Part shown: positions 54,592-63,500 of the stretch, one piece after another | How positions within the stretch are numbered: the stretch's first letter is position 1 | Layout: every line of letters starts with the position of its first letter | NCBI GenBank assembly: GCA_949987565.1 | Contig: OX465119.1 | Location: forward strand, 11,251,441 to 11,315,440 | Length of the DNA stretch: 64,000 bases | DNA from: Luidia sarsii | Taxonomy: Eukaryota; Echinodermata; Asteroidea; Paxillosida; Luidiidae | Direction: 5' to 3' | Notes under the pieces: generated by a model | The model's database searches: none | The model's input: only the letters and a program-made list of their open reading frames with translations | What the model was told of the DNA's origin: nothing | Position numbers and translations under genes: made by a program

Positions 54592-56204
54592 GAGGCCTTT
54601 TCACTGCACTATCAACGTTCAACACGTGTTGAAACTTACACGGGTCCGACATGGGTCCGACCCGTGTTGAATTCAACACGGGTCACTCTCGCCGCGGTTT
54701 CACACTACGCAACGCCGCACCGGCATTTTCTCAACCCGTGTAATGTTTCGACCCGTGTAATGCGTGATCGTTTCACACTACACACGGCATCGAACTTTCA
54801 ACACGGGTCCAATCTGAAAACCCCCATAATGCATTGCGGCGCGTCACGGCACTGTATAGACCCGTCTTCGATGACGTCACGGTTTTGTTTATCGGCCATC
54901 TTGGATTACACACATGAGCACGTCACCGCCATTACTAAGTCAGCTGTGCATACAAACAACTCCACATGCACGGCGGCAAGTTTTGAACTCGTCATAGTTG
55001 TACTACTACTACTGCTTTTTACTAGTATTAATTACTCATTGTGCCATGGAGGAATCTCTCTTTATTCCTCCGTGGTTGTACCACGAATTGGAGGTACTTG
55101 GTTTGTTGCGCTGTCCTTGGCTGTGGAAGCAGGGGAATCGTGATAAGAAATCTTTTTATCGTTTACCCGCTGTACTGACAAGAGAAGGTGACGCAACTCG
55201 TACACTTTCCCTAAAAAGATGGACGAAATGGTTATCGTGGGTTAATTGTGTACAGATCTATTCCAGCAATAAAGCCGAGAATGTCGAGAGAACTGTAATA
55301 AGCCGACCGTGCAGCATTCAAATTCGCCATGATGACTAACGTGACGTTAAACGAACACAAACGTACGAGCGAAAGCGTATGTGTGTACTCCAAGATGGCG
55401 GATCTCGCTGTTTCTAGTAGCAACGTGACGTCAGTAAGAAGGGTCTATTCTCGAATCCGGCAGCCGCCAGCGCCTCGCTTATTTTCGCGACGCAGTGGCT
55501 ATTGTTTATTTGTTGCCACTGTTTGATTACAGAAAATTACAACGTTGATTTATAAGTACAATAGTTTTATAATTTGTACAGTGGTTTTTCTCCCTTACTC
55601 CTTAGTAAAATCGAATGACTTCTCGTATTTTCTGCCGCCACATGCACGCACGCGAAGTCGATATCGTAGTACAGTGCATCGCTGACGACTTTGCTAGGGA
55701 CCCTTTTTTTGCCGATCTCACCCTGCCATTCCGATAATGACAGGGATATTGCTTCAAGACAAGCAAATTATGTGCCTACAGCCAGAGAAGTTGTCATGTT
55801 TCTTGTGCTTGTACTGAACTCGAGGCAGCGCTGCCTGTGCATGTGGGGTTTAATACCCCATGCAACCACGGACGTATAAATATACGTTTGTGCATGCAAC
55901 AACAAAATCTGGCATGTTTGTTCACTGCACAGTACAATATCTACAGTGTGGCGCTGCCACGCATGCGCACTCGGCCGTCTCCCAACACGGGTCGAACTCA
56001 ACCCAGAGACGTTCACACTACGGCTTTCAACACGTGTTGAAATTTTCAACACGGGTCGAAAGCTCTCAACCCACCTCCCGAGCAGGGCTGGTTTCAACAC
56101 GGGTCGAGCGCTCTACAAGGGTCCGACCCGTGTTGAAATGTTGTAGTGTGAAAAGGTCAGTCATTTCAACATGGGTCCGAGTTTTCATAGTGTGAAAAGC
56201 CCTA
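54592..56204. mobile_element. 1.6-kb DNA transposon with CAACACGGGTC terminal motifs
   Basis: The ends are inverted: AGGCCTTTTCACTGCACTAT at the left and ATAGTGTGAAAAGCCCT at the right. Both subterminal regions are packed with TTCAACACGGGTC and GACCCGTGTTGAA in both orientations (at least five on the left and seven on the right). The TTTCACACTA ends and such subterminal repeats are typical of Harbinger/ISL2EU-like and related cut-and-paste elements; this assignment is inference. It holds TGACGTCA at 54872 and 55426 and the short frame at 55046-55339. No full transposase, so the copy is non-autonomous. Confidence 0.6.
55046..55339 (+). CDS. Transposon-encoded 97-aa protein, THAP-like
   Basis: The ATG lies in GTGCCATGG, a strong Kozak context. 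The 97-residue product starts MEESLFIPPWLYHELEVLG and continues into KSFYRLPAVLTREGDATRT, LSLKRWTKWLSW and a basic tail. The SFYRLPA ... LS..RW..WL spacing resembles the centre of THAP-type DNA-binding domains found in transposon proteins. The full C2CH zinc ligand set is not evident, so it may be a degenerate THAP domain or something unrelated. It lies inside the 54592-56204 element, which makes an element protein likely. Confidence 0.35.
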   Translation: MEESLFIPPWLYHELEVLGLLRCPWLWKQGNRDKKSFYRLPAVLTREGDATRTLSLKRWTKWLSWVNCVQIYSSNKAENVERTVISRPCSIQIRHDD

Positions 56205-56305
56205 TGGGCAGAGTACACACTACCTGAGACATTGAGTTACCATCTCTTTTCAGCGCCATACTTCTTGAAAGAGAAGAGATGCCGCAAACCTTCCACTTAT
56301 ACGAG
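56205..56305 (+). mobile_element. Family H hairpin element, degenerate copy
   Basis: GGGCAGAGTACACACTACCT, then GAGACATTGAGTTACC, then ATCTCTTTTCAGCGCC (stem now mismatched) and TGAAAGAGAAG, and GCCGCAAACCTTCCACTT at the end. It directly abuts the transposon. Confidence 0.6.
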
Positions 56306-56394
56306 GCATATAATTATGCGTCACGACGTATGACACTATAACCACCGTGGCTAAGCTGTAAGGGCGCATGTGCAAAGCCAGGTTTAGCTTAGGT

Positions 56395-56600
56395 CTCCCC
56401 TAACCCTAACAACCCTAATCCTAACCCTAATCCTAACCCTAATCCTAACCCTAACAACCCTAATCCTAACCCTAATCCTAACCCTAATCCTAACCCTAAT
56501 CCTAACCCTAATCCTAACCCTAATCCTAACCCTAATCCTAACCCTAATCCTAACCCTAATCCTAACCCTAATCCTAACCCTAATCCTAACCCTAACTCAA
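56395..56600 (-). repeat. Telomere-like (TTAGGATTAGGG)n block
   Basis: About 200 bp of CCCTAATCCTAA dodecamers, i.e. alternating TTAGGG and TTAGGA on the minus strand, with two CCCTAACAACCCTAA interruptions. It is followed by diverging CCCTAACCGTAACC. This is an interstitial telomere-like satellite: the regular alternation shows amplification of a 12-bp variant rather than telomerase product. Confidence 0.85.
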
Positions 56601-56604
56601 TCAC

Positions 56605-56970
56605 TAACGCTAAACCAACCCGAACTCTAACCGTAACCCTAACCGTAGCGCCCTAAGCCTAACCTACGCTGGTTTTAAAAAAAACACGTCCTTGTATAGT
56701 CCCCACACAATTTACGGGGTACCAGCATGGCTCAACGACGGCGGTTAAGCGTCATATGTCGGCCCTGTTTTATATCTCACTTATACCTCGAAGCTCGCTG
56801 CCCTGGATTGCAAGCTAGTCCGAGGTCAAATAACAATGGCACGCACAGTCGTTTTAGATGGCCCCTTGTCAAAAGCCAGACAGCGTTGTATGTTCTATGT
56901 AATTGTACCAGATAAACTCGCTGAAAATACACTTTCAATTTACTTCACGCTGGATGATAGTATAAACATA
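56605..56970. other. Unassigned stretch upstream of the BCO-like gene
   Basis: No gene or clear promoter element recognised. Confidence 0.3.
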
Positions 56971-56974
56971 TGCA

Positions 56975-57415
56975 CACCGGAATGACCAAGACCGAGACCT
57001 CAATGTCCAGGACCGAGACCTCAATGCCCAAGACCGAGACCTCAATGCCCAAGACCGAGACCTCAATGCCCAAGACCGAGACCTCCATGCCCATGACCGA
57101 GACCTCAATGCCCAAGACCGAGACCTCAATGCCCAAGACCGAGACCTCAATGCCCAAGACCGAGACCTCAATGCCCATGACCGAGACCTCAATGCCCAAG
57201 TCGAGACCTCGATGCCCAAGACCGAGACCTCAATGCCCAAGACCGAGACCTCAATGCCCAAGACCGAGACCTCAATGCCCAAGACCGAGACCTCGGTGCC
57301 CAAGACCGAGACCTCGGTGCCCAAGACCGAGACCTCAATGCCCATGACCGAGACCTCAATGCCCATGACCGAGACCTCAATGCCCATGACCGAGACCTCA
57401 ATGCCCAAGACCTTT
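56975..57415. repeat. 21-bp minisatellite, about 21 units
   Basis: Units of CCAAGACCGAGACCTCAATG plus C, with variants CCATGACC and CTCGGTGCC. It translates as Lys-Thr-Glu-Thr-Ser-Met-Pro on the plus strand. It ends 22 bp before the BCO-like start codon and is in frame with it, but separated by TAG at 57434-57436, so it is not part of the coding sequence unless splicing removes that stop. Confidence 0.95.
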
Positions 57416-57436
57416 TTGCTCAATCCCCATTTTTAG

Positions 57437-57545
57437 ATGAATTCCGTGGACACAAAGGGTAGCAGCCCCAAGCTGAGTAGCAAAGCTGGCATCTTCAAGT
57501 CAATTTATCGCGTCCAGACAGAACCCAGACAGGCAACCGTGAAGG
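57437..57545 (+). CDS. BCO: BCO-like exon 1 (first coding exon)
   Basis: ATG 57437 to 57545, donor GG|GTAAGT, phase 1. Codes [20 protein letters not shown] then [16 protein letters not shown]. The sequence before the ATG is CTCAATCCCCATTTTTAG, which reads both as a good splice acceptor and, in frame, as a TAG stop. The exon could therefore begin exactly at the ATG after a 5' non-coding exon, or the ATG may lie inside a first exon. Confidence 0.8.
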
Positions 57546-60500
57546 GTAAGTGCAGGATAAAAAGTTAACTCCTTCGTTCTCCTCCTTCTCCCTCTTTCTC
57601 TCCCTCTCCCTCTCCCTCTCCCTCTCCCTCTCCCTCTCCCTCTCCCTCTTCCTTTTCTTCTTCTTTTTATTCGTCTGCTTCTTCTTCTTCTTTTTGTTCG
57701 TCTGCTTCTTCTTCTTCTTTTTGTTCGTCTGCTTCTTCTTCTTCTTCTTCTTTTTCTTTTCCTTTTTTTTTTTTTTTCTTTTTTTTTTCTTTTTTTCTTT
57801 TTCTTGTTCTTGTTCTTGTTCTTGTTCTTGTTCTTTTTCTTTTTCTTTTTCTTTTTCTTTTTCTTTTTCTTTTTCTTTTCTTTTTTCTTTTTCTTTTTCT
57901 TTATCTTTATCTTTATCTTCTTCTTCTTCTTTTTCTTCTTCTTCTTCTTCTTCTTCTTCTTCAGGATAAAAACTCCTTCGTTCTCTTTCTCTCCCTCTCC
58001 CTCTCCCCCTCTCTCTCCCCCTCCCTCTCTTTCTCTCCCTCTTCTGTTCATATCGTTCCTCAATTCCTTCTATATCGTTCAGGTGAAATACCGCGTTGGG
58101 TGCACGGGTCTCTGCTCCGCAATGGGCCTGCTCTTTTCGAGGTTGGCGAGTACAAACTTGACAGCCTGTTCGACGGCTTCGCCCTTCTCCATCGCTTCGT
58201 CATGAAGGATGGAACAGTGTCCTACCAGAGCAGGTACTGTATCCATTCTCATCGTACTCCTGCGCGATGTCCGATCGCTGTTAACTAGGGATGAATGATC
58301 TGCAACCTTGAGTGTCTAGCAAAATAAAAGGCACAGGGGGATCCAACTCTCACTCGACGGAGAGTTAACGCTCCTGTGCAGCCATTGTCAAGATGATCTT
58401 AATCCAAACTAAGGATCTGACTGTGGCCATTCTGCATGTAATCCTAGCTCGAGAACTGCTCCGTCGATAAGTGCAGTCACCTTAAAGGGTCTGTGCAATC
58501 AAACAGATCTTAACATTTTGAGGGCCTGGCGTTTCGATCCTAGCAGGACCTTTCTCAAAGGCAGAGTGACAAGGACAAAACAGATACATATACACGAAAG
58601 AAGATGGAAGAGAGTGAATACGACACGGATGAGAAACAAAGGGCAAAGAGTAAAGCTAGCTGGTAGGGTGAGATCAAAGGGAAGAGCAAGAAGTACGGAA
58701 GGGATTAGTGAGAAGAGGGGGAAAGATAAAAGAGAGAAGTGGGGAGGAGAGGACACAAAAGAAGGATTATCAGAAAGCTGCATATGGTGTTAGTCATTAC
58801 CCTCCTGGATGTTGAGACCATGTGGTTGAATAGTCCGAAGACGCTTCATACACATTTTCTCAAGGCTAAGACGGACAGCATTACTACGGTGACCAAGGGA
58901 TTCTATGATAATAATAAAAAATAAAATAAAAAGGTATCACTTAAATCCATGCAACAGAACTGTTCTGCAATGTTGCTAACAATCAAACTGTTTTTAAAAC
59001 TCATTCTGGGGTTTATTTGCAAGTTGTCAGTTTTTTTATGCTCAATATTCATGAGGAAACTGTTGTGATGACGTCACAGGATCATAAAACAGAAACTCAA
59101 TTGATCATTGTGTACAAAAGTTTGTGTTTTTTCCTGCAGACCCATCCCTAAACCTGTTGATCTACTGCAAAAATGTATGCTTCATAATCATTTAGTGAAG
59201 GTGTTTCTCATCAAACCTAATACAGAGGGATTAATGCGCAGTTTGAAAGTTAATGTTTTTCTTATTTCTTTTTGAAACTGTGGGTTCCTGACATGACCAT
59301 ACAATAGCGCCCTCATTTTTATAGGCACATTTTTAAAGGTGAATAAGATGACCAATTTGTGACTCCACTAAGAAAAAGAAGCTTGCCAATATGTTCGTAC
59401 GCTTCAGATGCCTAGATGAGGAGTTTGACTGTGATGCTCATTGCACAGACCCTGTATCAAGCAGAAGGCGAGACATGGGAGTTTCATACCCCTTTCATCT
59501 CACGCCTACTAGCAAGGTTACTTGAACAAAGCATGGACAATGCTAGGCTGTAACCTTGCTATAATAAAGATTACGTGACAACGTAGGTTGGAGATACGCG
59601 GTTGCGTAACCCTGTGCCGTTATCAGAATGCCATTGAAAACCCCTACACACAACATTGGTCGAGGTCAAAGGATAGTATCCATACATTGTCTGATCCAAC
59701 ATATGCAGAAAATAGCACACCTGTGATCTCGGTGAGACGTAAACGATTTCTTTTACTCTTTTAACTCCCAAAATACAACATTTTTGGCGGAAATATTTCA
59801 GTGCGAGGTTTCTACTCTAGGCCTAACCATCTTCAAACATTTACGTTTTTTCGATCTTACCAATGTTGTGTAGGGGCTTTAAGTTAGTAACGAAAATGAC
59901 TGTCGTTATCAATTAAATGTGACCTTTAACAGCGATGAGCGGATGCGCAAACTGACCTGGACACAACTGAGCTAACTGCGTACACGTGACATCCGCTCCC
60001 TTCAGACTCCGTGTTCAGTTCATGATTGACTGCATATCGCTGACCAAGGCCTTGTTGGTTTGGATAGCCGACCGTGATCCGCATTGATACACACGTGTAC
60101 TGCACACACGCGTACTGCACACACGCGTACTGCACACACGCGTACTGCACACAAAGTCGTGTACTGCACACACGTGTACTGCACACACGTGTACTGCACG
60201 CATTGAATTAGCAAATGTGACCTGGCACATCATAATGACGAATAACCCCACTTTGGAGATTTTGAGATTTTCTAATGATGTGAAAGAGTGTACCATTAGC
60301 TTTCAAATGATATCAAAATTTCCTCCAAATACATTAACTTTCCGAAAATACACACACATTTGTAATCGAGTTGTGAAGATACTTTGACTTTAGGCGTTGT
60401 TTACTCAAAAAGTGTTTTGGTGGGATATTCCTCATGTCACTGTGCCGGGTCACAAATGCGGAGCGGTGTGTGTGGGTGCGTACGTGTGTTTGCGGGCCAT

Positions 60501-63500
60501 TGTTAGCCGTATTCATCGCGCCCTCACGCGTCGGTCGTGACAACAACCTAGGCCCTTTTCCAAAACCCGGCTTAGGCTTCGGCTCCGGCTTCATCTCTGT
60601 CATCCAAAAGCTGAAAACACATTTTGCAGTTCTTTGCTGAAGTATCGATTAAGCTTCGGGTTGTTTTTGAAAATGCAGTGTAACATTCAAAAACAAAGCC
60701 AAAGACCTCCCGTGTTCATGCCTTTTACTTGAAAATGCAAGAAAGAAAGGAAGACAAAGCCGGAGCCTGAGCCTAAGCCAGGCTTTGGACAAATGGCTTT
60801 GAAAGTGGGTGTTTTTGTAAAGTGTGCTCGATGTATGAACATCTAAACCGTGAAAAAGGGGTGAAAATGTCATTTCGCCGTGAAACTAAAAAGTCACTGT
60901 GATTTCACGGTGCATTTTACAGTGAATTCACCGTGAAAATAATCGCCTCTCTGACCTGATAAGGACATCTTCAGGTCACTAAAAAAGACCGTGAAAAAAT
61001 ATCTAGGGTGGCAAGCTCCAGCCTTGAGGGATGGCTAATTCAATTACCAGTAGGGACCACCAGCCCCAATAGAGGTACTATATGGTGTCCTTGTAACTGT
61101 CGCTCCCAGATACTTCTAAATTGCCTTTAGCCATTTACCACCAGGAATGTGGCCTTGGAGACCACTGTTGAAAACACCGTGAAAATGACTTGGCTAACAG
61201 TGTGCTATGAAATAGGGGTGAAAACACGGTGAATTTTCTTTTCACGGTTAAATGGCATTTTCACCCCCTTTTCACGGTTTAGATGTTCATAGTGGTAATG
61301 TTCTGCAACCTCAGGTGAATGAGATGGGTCGCACTCAGCTGTCCTTGTCTATCCCAAAAAATAAACAAAAAAAAACATTGATTTGAATTGAAATTGAATG
61401 ACAGATACTTGGATAGCGACGCCTACGAGCTTTCTATGGCGGAGCAGCGGTTGGTCGTACCAGCCTTCGGTACAGCTGCCCAACTGGACCCGTGCAAGAG
61501 CTACTTCCGCCAAGTCTTCTCCTACCTCATGCACCCCATTCCCGAATCCACCGACAACTGCAACGTCAGCTGGCTCCGGTTGGGACAGGACCACTACTAC
61601 ACCATGACCGAGACCAACTACATCCACCGCGTGGACCCCAGGACGCTGAAGACGCTCGGGAAGGTGAGGGCGCTGTTTTCCTTTACTCACCTCGCTTCTC
61701 AGGCCTCAGACTATCATGCGCCTGTATGCGAATATGGTTATGTAGGCCTACGTTGAATTTTGCATGATGTTTACATCGCCACACAGCGCAAGGTGGCGCC
61801 CTACATATTTTTTCCAAAGTGGCGTTTCTGTGAACTTCGTCTGTAGGGTATATCATGTGCCTGGGTAATCGCAGTTCGTAAGTAGGATTTCACGAGGTCA
61901 CGGGAACGCAGCACGTGATACTCTCCCTCTCCTCCAATTTATCGTGACGAGTGTTTTAAAGGGCGCCCTCTTCGCCTTTTCTCCACCTAAACAGATCGAC
62001 ATCTCCAAGTGTTTGGCCGTGAACACCGCCACTGCTCATCCGCACGTGAGCAAGGGCGTGGTCTACAACATGGGCACGTCCATGGGTTCACGACCCGTGT
62101 ACCACATCATCAAGATCCCCGTGCCGGGAGGTGAGTGTGTCCTTAGCAACGGCCCCCAACATGGCCGGCCCTGGAACTATGACCCTTTTCAAAAACCCGG
62201 CTTAGGCTTCGGCTCCAGCTTCATCTCTGTTGTCCAAAAGCTGAAATCACAGGTTGGAGTCTTTGTTGAAGTTGAAGCTTTGGATTCGTATTTTTTTTTT
62301 TCAAAACGCCGTGTAACATTGAGAAAACGAAGCCAAAGGTCTCCCGTTTTCATGCCTTGTACTTTAAAATGGATGATCAAAATGGAGACAAAGCCGGAGC
62401 CTGAGCCTAAGACGGGTTTGAATGGGGGAGGGGAGGGACCGGTCTTGGCTGAGTTCGTTAAACCTTCCCGGCGTCTACCCCAGGTCAGCCCCGGTCGGTT
62501 CTGCCCACCTTATGCCTCAGCTACCCAGCCTGAAAAGTGTACGGCCTACCCATTGAAAACAATCAAATGCACCCCGTGTAGACAGATGTGACATCCCCCT
62601 TGCCAAATACCGTAATTTCTTCGGCCCTTGCAAATTGAGGTAAGTATGCTAGCGCCAACAACTTATTAAGAAGAATATCCCGACTAACGGCAACTGCCAC
62701 GATTCCCAAGAGACATAGAAGAAACTGAAATCGTCTTCAAGTCCCTGAAATGGGGGAAGACACCCCGAACAATGTGCTCTCTGATATCTTAGGCTGTATT
62801 CATATTCACCACAATTACGTAGAAGGCAGTGACGCAGAGGGCACCAGCGATGGAAAGGGCACCAGCGATGGGAAGGCCACCATCAATGGGAATGACACCA
62901 GCGATGGGAAGGGCACCAGCAATGGGAAGGCCACCATCAATGGGAAGGCCACCAGTAATGGGAAGGCCACCAGCGAGGAGAAGGGCACCAGCGATGGGAA
63001 GGCCACCAGCGAGGAGACCGATCCGTTGGAGAGGGCAAGCGTCCTGTGTAGCATCCCCTCCTCGACCTATAGCCCCGCCTACTTCCACAGCTTCGGCATC
63101 ACCGAGAACTACATCGTGTTCCTGGAGCAGCCGCTGGTAGTCAACATCCTCAAGTTTTTAACCTCCAAGGTGCGCGGTGTCGCACCCGCCTCATCTCTGG
63201 AGTATCACCCCGACAGAATGTAAGCTACACTTCCATCATCCTCACCACAGCCATTCCACTCTGGGACAACCTTTCCAAGAACAACTCATAGCGCCCTCAT
63301 GGTCTTGATGCCTCACTGATAAACAACCGGTACTGCTGACAAGTGTGTAGTTCATTGACCCCGATTGGTTATTTGACGCTGTGTAATGACATAATGTATA
63401 GCGCCCTCATTCGATTCTGCGGGTTCACTTAGGCCTTTTCGAAATGAAGGCTTAGGCTCGGAAATGAGAGATAAGGTCCAATCTACAATTTGGAGTGTAG

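Noticed and set aside
54496..55143. 215-codon plus-strand frame
   Set aside because: Runs across the transposon terminus and overlaps the better-supported 55046-55339 frame in another phase.
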